From assembly GCA_003569245.1 (NCBI GenBank), contig BGOM01000019.1:124001-188000 (forward strand): a stretch of DNA of 64,000 bases, written 5' to 3'. The first letter of the stretch is position 1. Every line of letters starts with the position of its first letter. The position numbers and the translations under genes are program-made. The notes under the pieces were generated by a model. The model was not told the origin of the DNA, did no database searches, and saw nothing but the letters and a program-made list of their open reading frames with translations. The stretch is from Opitutia bacterium (GTDB taxonomy: Bacteria > Verrucomicrobiota > Verrucomicrobiia > Opitutales > UBA953). This document shows positions 37,859 to 47,253 of this stretch, one piece after another.

Positions 37859-38319
37859 ACGCGCCCGGGGTCGAGTCGCGTCCGTCCCCCATCGCCGGTC
37901 TCGGGCTCTTCGCCCTTCGTCCCTTCGCGCCCGGCGAACGCGTCGCTCCCTACGCCGGAACGACGACCACCGCCCCGCCCGACCCCGGCCGGCCAGGCGC
38001 GCCGACCTACACCTTGGAGATCGCCCCGGGGCTCTGGCTCGACGGGGCCGCCGACTCGAACCCGGCGCGCCACGCCAACCACTCCTGCGAACCGAACGCC
38101 GAGCTGGTCTATGTGACCGCGGAACAGACCGCCTGGCTGACCACCCTGAAGCCGGTGGCGGCCGGCGAGGAGATCACCTTCGACTATGGTTTCTCGCTGG
38201 CGGAAAGCCTCTTCCACCCCTGTCGCTGCGGGGCGGCGGGGTGCGTCGGCCGGATCATCGCCGGACCCTTGCGCGGGGCCCTCCGCCGCCACCTGCGTTT
38301 TTCACGTCCAAGGGATTGA
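37855..38319 (+). CDS. SET-domain protein (putative lysine methyltransferase)
   Basis: This compact 154-residue protein is almost only a SET domain. Visible are PIAGLGLFALRPFAPGERV near residue 12 (start of SET), NHSCEPN at 75-81 (the pseudoknot motif that binds SAM and substrate), GEEITFDYGF at 104-113 with the conserved Tyr, and a post-SET zinc-type CRCGAAGCVG at 123-132. It overlaps the gpsA stop by four bases. Bacterial SET proteins of the PVC group (chlamydial SET, for example) methylate lysines of basic nucleoid proteins; the substrate here is unknown. Confidence 0.88.
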   Translation: MNAPGVESRPSPIAGLGLFALRPFAPGERVAPYAGTTTTAPPDPGRPGAPTYTLEIAPGLWLDGAADSNPARHANHSCEPNAELVYVTAEQTAWLTTLKPVAAGEEITFDYGFSLAESLFHPCRCGAAGCVGRIIAGPLRGALRRHLRFSRPRD

Positions 38320-38371
38320 CCCCCCGCCCCCCGAGGTTCAGTTTCCGCTGGTTCTCCCCCACCCCCTTTCC

Positions 38372-39772
38372 ATGAAAAAAGTCGCCCTCACCGAACTCGA
38401 CCCTCGCCTGCAGAAGCAGGTCGGCGCCGCCGAGCAGCAGCTGAAGACCAACCCGCAGTATGCCATGGAAATCCTCAGCGGCATCCTCGCCCGCAACCCG
38501 GGTTGCATCGAGGTGCGCCGGAGCCTCCGCCGGGCCCAGAAGACCATCCTCGGCACCAAGAAAGGCCTCTTTGACGGTCTCGTCGGCGGACTGATGGCCG
38601 GCAAGGCCGCGAAGGCCGCCGAAGCCGACCCGGTCGCCGCCATCGCCGCCGCCGAGGAAGTCCTCGCCAAGAAGCCGACGGATGCCGTCGCCAACCGCAC
38701 CATCGCCTTGGCCGCCGCCAAGCTCGAGTTCTACGAGCTCGCCGCCTTCGCCTACGAGGAACTGGCCGCCGCCGATCCCAAGAACGTCCAGCATTACGTC
38801 GACCTAGCCAACGCGTGGATCGCCGGCCATGAGTACGACCACGCCCTGACCGCGGCCGACGCCGGCCTCAAGGTCTTCCCGGGCAACGGCGACCTCCAGG
38901 AGGCCGTCCGCAAGGCTTCGGTGAACAAGACCATGAAGAAGGGCAACTGGGAGGACACGAAGGGTGACTTCCAATCCAAGCTCAAGGACAAGGATGAGGC
39001 CCTCCGCCTCGAGCAGGCCGCCCGCACCGTCACCGACGCCGGCACCGCGCTCGAGCAGGCCGCCGCGCTGGCCGAGAAGATCCAGGCCCAGCCCGACAGC
39101 CTCGACCTCTACCGCGACATCGTCCGCCAGTTCATCGCCGCCGGCGACCTCGACTCCGCGATCGCCTGGCTCCAGCGCGGCCGCCAGACCACCCTCGGCC
39201 GGGCCGACTCCTCCCTCGAGCGCCAGGAGAGCGACCTGATCGTGACCCGCTTCGAGAAGACGTCCAAGACCCTCCGGGAGGCCGTCGCCGCGGGCGACGC
39301 CGCCGCCCAGGCAAGCCTCGACGCCAACGAGAAGGAACTCGGCGAGTACCGCCTCAAGACCGCCGCCAGCCTCGTGGAGCGCTACCCCAACGACTACGCC
39401 TTCCGTTACGAGCTCGGCACCCTGCTGCTCGGCGCCCTGCGCATCGAGGAAGCCATCCAGCAGCTGCAGTACGCGCAGCGCAACCCGAAGTTCCGCCAAC
39501 CGTCGCTGCTGGCCATCGGCCGCGCCTTCATCCTCGGCGGCAAGTTCGACCTCGCCGTCGAGCAGCTGAGCTCGGCCAAGGCCGAGATCGCGATGATGAA
39601 CGACCTGAAGAAGGAGGTCATCTACGAGCTCGGCAACGCTTTCGACCAGATGGGCAAGGCCAAGGAAGCCGTCGACGAGTACAAGATCATCTACATGGCC
39701 GACTCCGGCTACCGGGACGTGTCCGCCAAGATCAACGCCTTCTACGAACGCCAGAAGGGCGCCAACGCCTAA
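38372..39772 (+). CDS. tetratricopeptide-repeat protein
   Basis: The 466-residue protein has no signal peptide or membrane helix and is mostly helical. TPR-like units appear at about residues 15-50, 85-155, 165-195, 255-285 and 345-455 (for example [30 protein letters not shown] and [15 protein letters not shown]). A charged linker with [20 protein letters not shown] lies in the middle. TPRs usually bind partner proteins. The gene stands alone between the SET gene and purA, with 52 and 62 base gaps. Confidence 0.85.
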   Translation: MKKVALTELDPRLQKQVGAAEQQLKTNPQYAMEILSGILARNPGCIEVRRSLRRAQKTILGTKKGLFDGLVGGLMAGKAAKAAEADPVAAIAAAEEVLAKKPTDAVANRTIALAAAKLEFYELAAFAYEELAAADPKNVQHYVDLANAWIAGHEYDHALTAADAGLKVFPGNGDLQEAVRKASVNKTMKKGNWEDTKGDFQSKLKDKDEALRLEQAARTVTDAGTALEQAAALAEKIQAQPDSLDLYRDIVRQFIAAGDLDSAIAWLQRGRQTTLGRADSSLERQESDLIVTRFEKTSKTLREAVAAGDAAAQASLDANEKELGEYRLKTAASLVERYPNDYAFRYELGTLLLGALRIEEAIQQLQYAQRNPKFRQPSLLAIGRAFILGGKFDLAVEQLSSAKAEIAMMNDLKKEVIYELGNAFDQMGKAKEAVDEYKIIYMADSGYRDVSAKINAFYERQKGANA

Positions 39773-39834
39773 GCCGCGCCCGTCGACACCCGCCCAGCGG
39801 CCGGCCCTGCCCGTCGCGACCTTCCCTCCTGTCC

Positions 39835-41382
39835 ATGGCCCTCACCCCTTTCCGCAGCCACCTCATCGCCGACGTCGGCATCAGCATGGGGGACGAGGGC
39901 AAGGGTCGCCTCATCCCTGAGATCGTCCGCGAACTCCAGCAGCTCAGCGGCCGCCGCGACGTGGTCGGCACGGTCCTCAAGGTCAACGGCGGCGCCAACT
40001 CCGGACACACCGTCGCCGGCCTCAAGCTCAACCTGCTCCCCGGCGGCGTCGCCGAACGCGACGTCGCCTGCCTCGCGCTCGGCGCCGGCGTCGTCGCCGA
40101 CCCCCGCAAGGCCCTCTGGGAGGCGTTGCCCCTCGAGAAGATCGGCATCCCGGTCCTGTCGCGCCTGCTCATCGACGAGCGCTGCATGATCAGCGATGTC
40201 GCGCATCGCGTCCTCGACCTCGCCTGGGAGGACTACCGCGTCAACGTCCTCGGCCACGAGGCCCGCGGCTCCACCGGCCGCGGCATCACGCCGGCCTATG
40301 CCGACGAGGTCGGCCAGTTCCAGCTCCACTACTCGGAGTTCCTCGGCGCGAAGGCCGACTACGCGACGCGTCTTTCCGCCCGCCTCCATCGCGCCGCCGC
40401 GATCGTGCGCGACGTCTGCAGACTTTCACCCGAGAAGTGGGCGGGGCTCTTCGCCAAGCTCACCGAGGCCGAGCTGCGCGCCAACAAGGGCGCCATCGAG
40501 TCCGGCGTCTTCACCGCCGCCGAGTTCGATTTCACCCGCTTCGCCGGGTCGGAACCCTTCACCTTCGACCACGGCGCGGTGCTCGAGTGCTACTGGCAGG
40601 CCGGGACCGCCCTCGCCCACGCCATCGGGGACGTGCGTGAACGCATCCTCGGCGACCTCGCCGCGGACCGCCGCATCATCGGCGAGTTCGGCCAGGCCTA
40701 CTGGCTGGACAAGCGCGCGGGCTTCGCCCCGAACGTCACGGCGTCCCACACCTACACGCCGGAATTTTTCCAGTCCGCCGGGATCCCGGTCCAGACCATC
40801 CACACGGTCGGCTGCTGCAAGGCCTACGACACCAAGGTGGGCACGCACGTGTTCCTGACGAAGATGCCGGAGGAGCACCCGCTCCAGCGCGCGCTCGCCA
40901 AGCTCGAGTTCGGCACCAGCACCGGCCGGCAGCGCATGGTCGGCTGGTCCGACCTGGTCGAGAAGGCCGACGCCCTGCGCTACGGCGGCTACGACGACCT
41001 CGTCCTCAACAAGCTCGACGCCCTCTCGCCCCACGGCGGCTGGCAGGGTGGCGACCTGCTCGTCTGCACCGGCTACCGCGACGCGGCCGGCCGGGTCGTC
41101 GCCGGCGTCCCCCGCAATGACGCGGTCCGCCGCACCCTGCGACCGACCTACGCCACCCTGCCCGGCTGGACCGCCGACATCACCAAGGTCCGCGCCTTCG
41201 CCCAGCTGCCCGCCGAAGCCCGCCGGTACGTCGCCTTCACGATGGCCGAGATCGTCCGCCTGGCCGCGCGCGGCGGCTCCCTGCCCTCCCTCCCGAACCT
41301 CCGCTACATCGGCGTCGGTCCGGACCCGGACCAGATCATCTCCGACGTCCCCGCGACGGCCGAGCTGATCAAGCAAGCCTGA
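39835..41382 (+). CDS. purA: adenylosuccinate synthetase, long variant
   Basis: The enzyme joins IMP and aspartate using GTP in AMP synthesis. At 515 residues it is longer than the usual 430. Key motifs remain: GDEGKG (residues 19-24), GANSGHTV (near 60, catalytic His), [11 protein letters not shown] (near 144, usual form GTTGRGIGPAY), [11 protein letters not shown] (near 364) and [11 protein letters not shown] (near 441). The block usually reading [21 protein letters not shown] is replaced by a diverged [19 protein letters not shown]-type segment, and an extra stretch precedes it. It may therefore be a diverged subfamily; I still expect PurA activity. Confidence 0.88.
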   Translation: MALTPFRSHLIADVGISMGDEGKGRLIPEIVRELQQLSGRRDVVGTVLKVNGGANSGHTVAGLKLNLLPGGVAERDVACLALGAGVVADPRKALWEALPLEKIGIPVLSRLLIDERCMISDVAHRVLDLAWEDYRVNVLGHEARGSTGRGITPAYADEVGQFQLHYSEFLGAKADYATRLSARLHRAAAIVRDVCRLSPEKWAGLFAKLTEAELRANKGAIESGVFTAAEFDFTRFAGSEPFTFDHGAVLECYWQAGTALAHAIGDVRERILGDLAADRRIIGEFGQAYWLDKRAGFAPNVTASHTYTPEFFQSAGIPVQTIHTVGCCKAYDTKVGTHVFLTKMPEEHPLQRALAKLEFGTSTGRQRMVGWSDLVEKADALRYGGYDDLVLNKLDALSPHGGWQGGDLLVCTGYRDAAGRVVAGVPRNDAVRRTLRPTYATLPGWTADITKVRAFAQLPAEARRYVAFTMAEIVRLAARGGSLPSLPNLRYIGVGPDPDQIISDVPATAELIKQA

Positions 41383-41395
41383 ATCCCGCCCGCGC

Positions 41396-41716
41396 ATGGG
41401 AACGCTGGAGCACACCTTCGCCGTGCCGCTGAGCGCGGTGGTCGACGAATCCAAGGTCGAACCGGGGCAATCGGACCTGCGCATGCTGGCCCGCCAGCTC
41501 GGCCGCTGGCTGAACCACAACCTGGACCTCGTCCACAAGGGCACCGCGATCGAATCCAACGACCTCGGGCCGATGCTGATCGTCGCCGGCGTGCGGGAGG
41601 CGCAATGGCCGGTCATGCTCGCGCTGGCGCAGACGCAGCGATGCGCGCTCTACCTCGTCCTCCCCAACGGCCAGGGCCAGCACTTCCTCAAGGCGCTCGA
41701 CGTCCCGCCGGCCTGA
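41396..41716 (+). CDS. hypothetical protein downstream of purA
   Basis: The 106-residue soluble protein begins 13 bases after the purA stop, so it is probably co-transcribed. It contains PGQSDLRMLARQLGRWLNHN and a C-terminal IVAGVREAQWPVMLALAQTQ segment. No motif is recognised. It converges on the GYF-like gene, 4 bases between stops. Confidence 0.7.
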   Translation: MGTLEHTFAVPLSAVVDESKVEPGQSDLRMLARQLGRWLNHNLDLVHKGTAIESNDLGPMLIVAGVREAQWPVMLALAQTQRCALYLVLPNGQGQHFLKALDVPPA

Positions 41717-41720
41717 GGGC

Positions 41721-42994
41721 TCAGCCCTTGGCCTCGCGCACCAGCCGGCGCAGGATGGCGGCGGCCTCGTGCCCGTCGGCGCCGAAACAGAAATAGATGT
41801 CAGGTCCCGAGTCGCGGCTGATGCCGACGCCGTTGGAGAACTCCATCACGTCGAGGACCTTGCCCAGCTTGAAGTTGAAGTTCTTCAGCGCGCCATCGAA
41901 GACCACCCGCGAGGAGGTGAACAGCGCGGTGCCGCTGTCGACCTGGACCATCTGATCCTCCGTCTGCCGGGCCACCTGGTAGCTGCCCGCGCGGTAACGC
42001 ACCCCGAGGATGGAGCCGGTGGAGCCGACGAGTCCGCCGAAGCTGCGCCGCACCGTCACGCGCTTGTTCTGGATGAGGTCGACGCGCCGGGACCAGTAAC
42101 AGACCTCGGCGCTGCCCAGCACGAGGTCCGTGGCCACGGGGACGAGCTCGCCGCGGGCGACCTGCCAGCCGCGCTCGGCCAGCTCGAGGCGGGCGGCGAG
42201 TTCCGGGTGATCGCGCGCGAGGTCCTGCCCCATCGCCAAGGCGAGCGCGCGGAGGCCGCGCGCCTGCGGCGGGGCGATCAGCTCGCGGCCTTCGTCGCGC
42301 TCCATCGCCGCCTGCGCGGCCTGACCGAGGTGGGCCCGCAACGCCTCCCGGACCAGCACCGCCACCTCGCCGGGGGCAAGGGCACTTGCTCCGACAAGGC
42401 CGCGATGGATCGGGCCCGCTGGTCCGGCGGGACATCGCGGGCCAAGGCCGTGGTCAGGCCGGCGCGGAAATAGGCCGTGAAAGCCGCCCGGTGCATGGCC
42501 TGGGCCTGGGCGGTGTCATACCCGAAGCTCCAGGCAAGCGCGGCGAGGTTCGCCTGCTCCTCGGGGGTGAAGACCCGGTCGGACAGGACGTCGCTCACCA
42601 TGGCCTGATACCACGTGGCGAGCTCCTTCGCGCACCGGGTGCGGACGTTGACGCCGGTGTCGGCCTCGATGCGGCGGAGCGCCTCCCCGTCGACGGTCTC
42701 GCCCGCGGGCGTGGCGGCCAGGAGATCCCAGAAACGGGCGAGCCCGGCGGTGCGGTGCTCCCGGCCGAACATCCCATCGAGCAGGTTGGGGGTGTCCGGC
42801 ACGGGCCGAGGAAACGGCAGCCGGCGCCGCGTCGGCGCGAATTCCGCGAGCCGGCGCCAGGCCGCCATGCCCGGGGCCCAGTAATGGTCCGTCGGCAGGA
42901 ACTCGCCGGCGGCCAACCGGGCCGGGACCTCGGTCGCGGGACAGGTCGCGAACTCGGCGCCGGCGCGGGCGACATGGACGACGGGGACGGACAT
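41721..42994 (-). CDS. GYF_2-like domain protein with C-terminal PH/GRAM-like region (one-base frameshift near 42374)
   Basis: Reading from ATG 42994, the frame is good for 207 codons to 42374 and then continues in another frame from 42371 to the stop at 41721. Adding one C in the run of five at 42372-42376 restores a 424-residue protein. The N-terminus has a GYF_2-like module (VPARLAAGEFLPTDHYWAPG), the middle is helical and the last 120 residues look beta-rich (SGTALFTSSRVVFDGALKNF), like a PH/GRAM-type fold. No membrane helix is seen. Function is unknown. It is 45 bases downstream of the HDAC-like gene. Confidence 0.65.
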
Positions 42995-43039
42995 GAGGAA
43001 TCTCTTAGAATCCGTCCGGACGCAGGCAAGGGCGAAGGC

Positions 43040-43908
43040 TCAGTCCGCCGCGCAGGCCCGTACCGTCTCGAGGTGCAGCGCGGCGACCTGGGCGAGCGTG
43101 AGCCCGCCCCAGCGGTAACCGCCCGCGAGCGCGAAGGCGATGGGGATGCCGCGCCCCGGGCCCAACCGAAGACCAGCGCCTCGCGCCGGCGCACGATCTC
43201 CGTCGTCAGTCCCTTCAGCCCGCCGGCCCGCTCGTGGACGTCCATCCCGGCGTTGTAGAGCACGCAGCGCACCCCTTCGAGGGTCCGGAGCGCCCGCGAC
43301 ACCGCGTCCAGGTAGGCGGCCGGGTCGGTGACCAGTTCGACGTGGTGGCGCGCCGGGGCGGTCGGCTCCCACCGGTCGTAGCCGTTCACGCTCACGTCGG
43401 CCAGGCGGACCTGCGGGTGCTCCCCGAGGATCTCGAAGGTGCCGCCGCCGAAGTGGGCATCGAGATCGAGGATGCCGACCGAGGCGACGTCCCGGAGCGC
43501 GCGCAGGGCTCCCAGCGCGAGCCCGTTCAAGGTGCAGAAACCCTCGCCGGCGCCGCGGCGGGCATGATGCAGGCCGCTGGAGAGGCTGCCCGAACGTCCC
43601 GCCCGGAGCGCCTCGGCCACGGCATCGCGCATCCCGCCCGTCGAGGCGAGCAGGCTGCGCCGCAGCGCGGGCGTGCGCGGCCCGGTCGGAAGCTCCCCGG
43701 GCCCCGCGGCGAAGACCGTCCGCAGGTAGCGGTCCTCGTGGACGGCGCGGAGCTCCTCGCGGGTCGCCGGCGCGGGCGCCACGAGCCGGACGGCCAACGC
43801 GGGGTCGGCGACGATCGCCGCGGCGACCTCGGCCGATTTGGTGACGGTCTCGAGCCCGGTCGCGAGGGCGTACTCCTGACTATAATAGATATTTACTGAT
43901 GGGGACAC
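43040..43908 (-). CDS. histone deacetylase-family amidohydrolase (one-base frameshift near 43155)
   Basis: From ATG 43908 the first 251 codons encode an arginase/deacetylase-fold enzyme: SGLHHARRGAGEGFC with the His pair at 114-115, ILDLDAHFGGGT with zinc ligands D150 and H152 (usual form DxDxHxGNGT) and YNAGMDVHE with the third zinc ligand. The C-terminal FALAGGYRWGG lies in another frame from 43153 to 43040. One extra G in the run of four at 43154-43157 gives a complete 289-residue protein. Such bacterial proteins deacetylate small molecules, polyamines or protein lysines. The substrate is unknown. Confidence 0.8.
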
Positions 43909-43962
43909 GCGGGCAGTCTGCCGGCCCGCCGCCCCGGGTCAAACCGCCGCCCTGTCATAGGC

Positions 43963-44802
43963 CTAGCGCGCGGCCGGCGGCAGGACCGCGCGGATCGCCG
44001 CCGCGACCTGGGCGCCCAGGAACTCATAGCCGGCTCCCGTGAAGTGCACGTCGTTCGGGTTCTGGAGCTCGGCCAGCCGCGGGGTGAGGGCGGCGAACAG
44101 GTCGTCGGTCGGGATGCCATGCTTCCGCATGACCTCGGCCGCGAGGGCGTTCTTCTCGACGATCGACCGGGCGGTCTGCTTCTGCGCCGGGTTATCCGGG
44201 ATCGGCGTGGTGCTGGCCCAGATGAGCCGGGCGCCGGTCTTTTCCAGCCGGGCGACGATCGCCTCCAGTCGCTGCACATAGTCGGCCGCCGGCGTCCCGC
44301 GGTCGTGGATACCGAAGTTGAAGTGGATGACGTCCCACTTGCCGGCACCCAGCCAGACCTCGAGGTTCTTCACGCCCGACGCCGTCGGACCGCAATTCGC
44401 CGGGGCGCGGTGCACGTTCGCGACGCCGGCGAGGGCCGCCCGGGTCGGCTGGGTATAGCCGCGGGAGACGGAGTCGCCGATGAGCAGGACGCGCGGCAGC
44501 TTCGGATCATCCTTCACGAAGTCCCAGGCGTTGGACTTGCCGGCGAGCTTGTCGCGCTGGTGCATCGGCAGATAGAAACCACCCAGCTGCTGCTGGAGGA
44601 CCTTCTCCCAGGCCTGCTCCGCGGGACCCAGCTGCTCGCACCAGGCCTGATAACGCTCGGCGACGACCTTGTCCTGGGCGGCCCTCTTCGCGGCGAGTTC
44701 CTTCGCCGCGGCCTCCTGCGCGTTGGTCGGCTCGGTCTTGGCGGGTTCGGGCGCGGCGACCGCGCAGGCGGCGCTCAGGCAAAGCAGGAGAAGCTGGCGC
44801 AT
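43963..44802 (-). CDS. secreted SGNH hydrolase-type esterase
   Basis: The 279-residue product has a signal peptide (MRQLLLLCLSAACAVAA) and a charged, Ala/Lys-rich segment to about residue 60. An SGNH domain follows: LLIGDSVSRGY with Ser near residue 108, a Gly block near PTASGVKN, FNFGIHD in place of the usual GxND (so the Asn position reads differently) and NDVHFTGAGYEFLG with Asp/His near residue 254. It is one of several predicted acyl-esterases in this region. Confidence 0.85.
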   Translation of the reverse strand: MRQLLLLCLSAACAVAAPEPAKTEPTNAQEAAAKELAAKRAAQDKVVAERYQAWCEQLGPAEQAWEKVLQQQLGGFYLPMHQRDKLAGKSNAWDFVKDDPKLPRVLLIGDSVSRGYTQPTRAALAGVANVHRAPANCGPTASGVKNLEVWLGAGKWDVIHFNFGIHDRGTPAADYVQRLEAIVARLEKTGARLIWASTTPIPDNPAQKQTARSIVEKNALAAEVMRKHGIPTDDLFAALTPRLAELQNPNDVHFTGAGYEFLGAQVAAAIRAVLPPAAR

Positions 44803-44844
44803 CCCGACATCCTTCCGCCCGCCGATCCCCCCGCAAGCCGGGAC

Positions 44845-45582
44845 TCACTCCAGGATCGCGCGCAAACCTTGGACCAGGAGCCGGCGCCGCACGGCCTCGG
44901 AGCGTGCCGCTGCCGCGGGCGAGAGCGCCCGGAGGGCCGCGATTCCTTCCGGGCCATTGGCCGCCTCGACGAATTCGGCATCCTCGCTCGCCCACCCGCA
45001 GGCGGTGGGGCCATCGACCTCGGGGTGGAATTGAAGACCGAGGCTGCGGCCCAGGCGGAACATCTGCACCGGGCAAGCCGGGGTCGAGGCGAGCAAGGTG
45101 GCGCCGGCGGGCAAGGCGCAGGCATCGCCATGCCAGTGCAGCACCTCGAGTTGCGACGGCAGGCCGGCGACGCAAGGGTCCGCCTCCGGAAAGACCTGCA
45201 GGGCGCCCCACCCTACCTCGCGGACGCGCCGGCCGGAGGCATCCACCATCGGCGCCACCCGCGCCCCCGCCGCGTGGGCGAGCAGCTGGGCGCCAAGGCA
45301 GATGCCGAGGTTCGGGGCGTCGACAGCCAGGCGACGCCGCAGCAGGTCGGCCACGGGACCAAGCCAGGGGAACCCGGGCGCGCCGATATCCGCCACACCC
45401 ATCGGTCCGCCCATGACCACCAGCAGATCGGTCGCCGCGAGGTCGGCCGGCCAGGTCCCGCCAGCGTGGGCCTCCACGATCCGCAGGTCCCAACCCATGC
45501 CGACGAGCAGTTCGCCGATCAAGGCGGGCCCCTCGTGGGGCGCGTTGGTCAGGCAGACGGCGCGGGACACAGGGGGAAGCAA
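44845..45582 (-). CDS. class I glutamine amidotransferase-like protein
   Basis: The 245-residue protein resembles GMP synthase-type amidotransferase domains that stand alone. The nucleophile Cys is in GICLGAQLLAHA near residue 94 and the His/Glu dyad is in LGLQFHPEVDG near residue 187. There is no synthase domain. Such proteins include gamma-glutamyl-type hydrolases and uncharacterised amidases. It lies 42 bases upstream of the SGNH gene in the same direction. Confidence 0.88.
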   Translation of the reverse strand: MLPPVSRAVCLTNAPHEGPALIGELLVGMGWDLRIVEAHAGGTWPADLAATDLLVVMGGPMGVADIGAPGFPWLGPVADLLRRRLAVDAPNLGICLGAQLLAHAAGARVAPMVDASGRRVREVGWGALQVFPEADPCVAGLPSQLEVLHWHGDACALPAGATLLASTPACPVQMFRLGRSLGLQFHPEVDGPTACGWASEDAEFVEAANGPEGIAALRALSPAAAARSEAVRRRLLVQGLRAILE

Positions 45583-45616
45583 ACCCTATCCGGCTCCGGC
45601 CGCAAGACCTCGCCGC

Positions 45617-47239
45617 TCAACGCGCGCGCAACTCGAGCTGCTTCAAGGCCAGCCCCCGCTGCGAAGGCACCGTGAGCCGGAGCACCTGCGGACCCGCAGG
45701 AAGTTCGATCTCCACGGCCGGGGTGTCGGCCCAGAGGCCCTGCGAATTCGGAACCGGGAGGGTGGCCAACTTCTGTCCGCTGACCGCGAGGTCGACGGTC
45801 TGGCCGGTGTTGGGCGTGGCCGCGCGGAGGACGATCAGGTACTTGCCGGCACGGGCGACCTCCACCGGAAACTCGGCCCACGTGTTCGGGGCGTTCTTCT
45901 CGAAATAGACCTGCCGACCGCCGTCGATGCTCTCATGCGACCGAGCCCCGCCGAGTTTGCTGAAACCCGCCGCCGGGAGGGTGGCCAAGCCCGCGCCGAC
46001 GATGACCGGCGCCGGCTTGGCCACCACCGGAGCCGCGGCCTTGGTCGGCGGTTCCTTCTCGGCCTCGGCCGCGTTATCGCCCTCGCCGAAGACCGGCTTG
46101 GCCCGACGCACCTCGGCCATCTGCGCGACCAGCAGGGTCTTCAAGGCCGCTTGGGCGGGGGCCGCCGGGGCGACCGCCGCGCCCAACCAGCGGGTGCGCT
46201 CGATCCGCGTGAACTCGGCGGCGCGGGAGCGGGCCGCGACGGCCTGCAGGAAATCCGGACCGCTCAGACCGTTGATCCGGGACTTCTCCCAGCCGGCGCC
46301 GTAATCGACCTTCCAGATGTTGCCGGGCTGAGGCTGGGTCTCGGGGAAGGCCGTCTTGAACGCCACGCAGGCGTGCCCGGGCTGCGCCACGCCGACCGCC
46401 GGGAGACCGAAAGCCTGGCAGACCATGACGCCCCACGAGGAACGCGGGCCGCACTTGCCGCCGCCATCGAGCACATCCTTGTAATCGCCATAGGGGTGCG
46501 GGGAATTGCCATACTTCACCTCGCTCACGGTCTTCACCACCATCTCCTTCGCGCGCAGGTCCGGCCGCCACGTGTTCACCATCCGGCGCGTCCACGCGAG
46601 GTCGGCGTCGGAGGCGGGCGAGGAGACGACCTGCATGTATTCCCAGACGGAGTGTCGCTCGAAACTCGGGTAAAGTTCCTTGGCCAGGTAGGCCTGCTTG
46701 AAATGCAGGTAGCGTCCGAGCGGGTCCGGCGGCGGGACCTGCTGGCCGGCGCCATGGTTGCCTTCCCCCGGCGGCAGGAGAGCCGTCGCCATCGCCAAAC
46801 GCAGCGGCACGCCGCGGCGCGAGTCCGGGTCCGCCTGCCAAAGCCGCGCCCAGCGGGCCAACGTCCCGGTCTTGATCGACCACTGATCCTCGTCGCGCTG
46901 GTTCAAGCCCAGCGGCGTGGCCGCTTCGAGGAAAAGGTTCAAGGCCGTCGCGTCCCCCCAGAGCCACGCGAGGAAGGCGCCCTGCGATGCCTCCTGCCGG
47001 AAAGCCTGCAGCGCGGGGGCGCCGACCTTGCGCAGCAGCTGATGACGCGACAAAGCCAGCGCGACGTCCGGATCGGCGTCGAACTTCCGGAGATCGGCGG
47101 CGTCGGCGAAGCCGAAGCCGGCGGCGCGCGCGGTCAGCTGCGCCTGCAGCCGGGCTTGTTCGGCCACCAGGTCGGCGGGTAAGCCGGCTCCGCCCAACGC
47201 GGCAGCCAGCAGGACGAGAAGCAGCGAGAGGGCTTTCAT
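45617..47239 (-). CDS. secreted transglutaminase-like protein with C-terminal carbohydrate-binding-like domain
   Basis: The 540-residue product has a signal peptide (MKALSLLLVLLAAALGGAG) and a helical region to about residue 230. The transglutaminase-like core has Cys in GGKCGPRSSWGV near residue 258 and His in QPGHACVAFKT near residue 284. The C-terminal 130 residues look like a CBM6/35-type beta-sandwich (NTWAEFPVEVARAGKYLIVL, then GLWADTPAVEIELPAG). It lies 14 bases downstream of the serine dehydratase gene. Activity on extracellular protein or peptidoglycan is possible; not known. Confidence 0.78.
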   Translation of the reverse strand: MKALSLLLVLLAAALGGAGLPADLVAEQARLQAQLTARAAGFGFADAADLRKFDADPDVALALSRHQLLRKVGAPALQAFRQEASQGAFLAWLWGDATALNLFLEAATPLGLNQRDEDQWSIKTGTLARWARLWQADPDSRRGVPLRLAMATALLPPGEGNHGAGQQVPPPDPLGRYLHFKQAYLAKELYPSFERHSVWEYMQVVSSPASDADLAWTRRMVNTWRPDLRAKEMVVKTVSEVKYGNSPHPYGDYKDVLDGGGKCGPRSSWGVMVCQAFGLPAVGVAQPGHACVAFKTAFPETQPQPGNIWKVDYGAGWEKSRINGLSGPDFLQAVAARSRAAEFTRIERTRWLGAAVAPAAPAQAALKTLLVAQMAEVRRAKPVFGEGDNAAEAEKEPPTKAAAPVVAKPAPVIVGAGLATLPAAGFSKLGGARSHESIDGGRQVYFEKNAPNTWAEFPVEVARAGKYLIVLRAATPNTGQTVDLAVSGQKLATLPVPNSQGLWADTPAVEIELPAGPQVLRLTVPSQRGLALKQLELRAR

Positions 47240-47253
47240 GGCTTGGGGAGTTT

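Noticed and set aside
42595-43908. HDAC-like gene read as a 437-residue protein
   Set aside because: After about residue 252 the translation turns Ser/Pro/Arg-rich and overlaps another gene; the family motif GGYRWGG lies in the other frame, so a missing base is more likely than a fusion.
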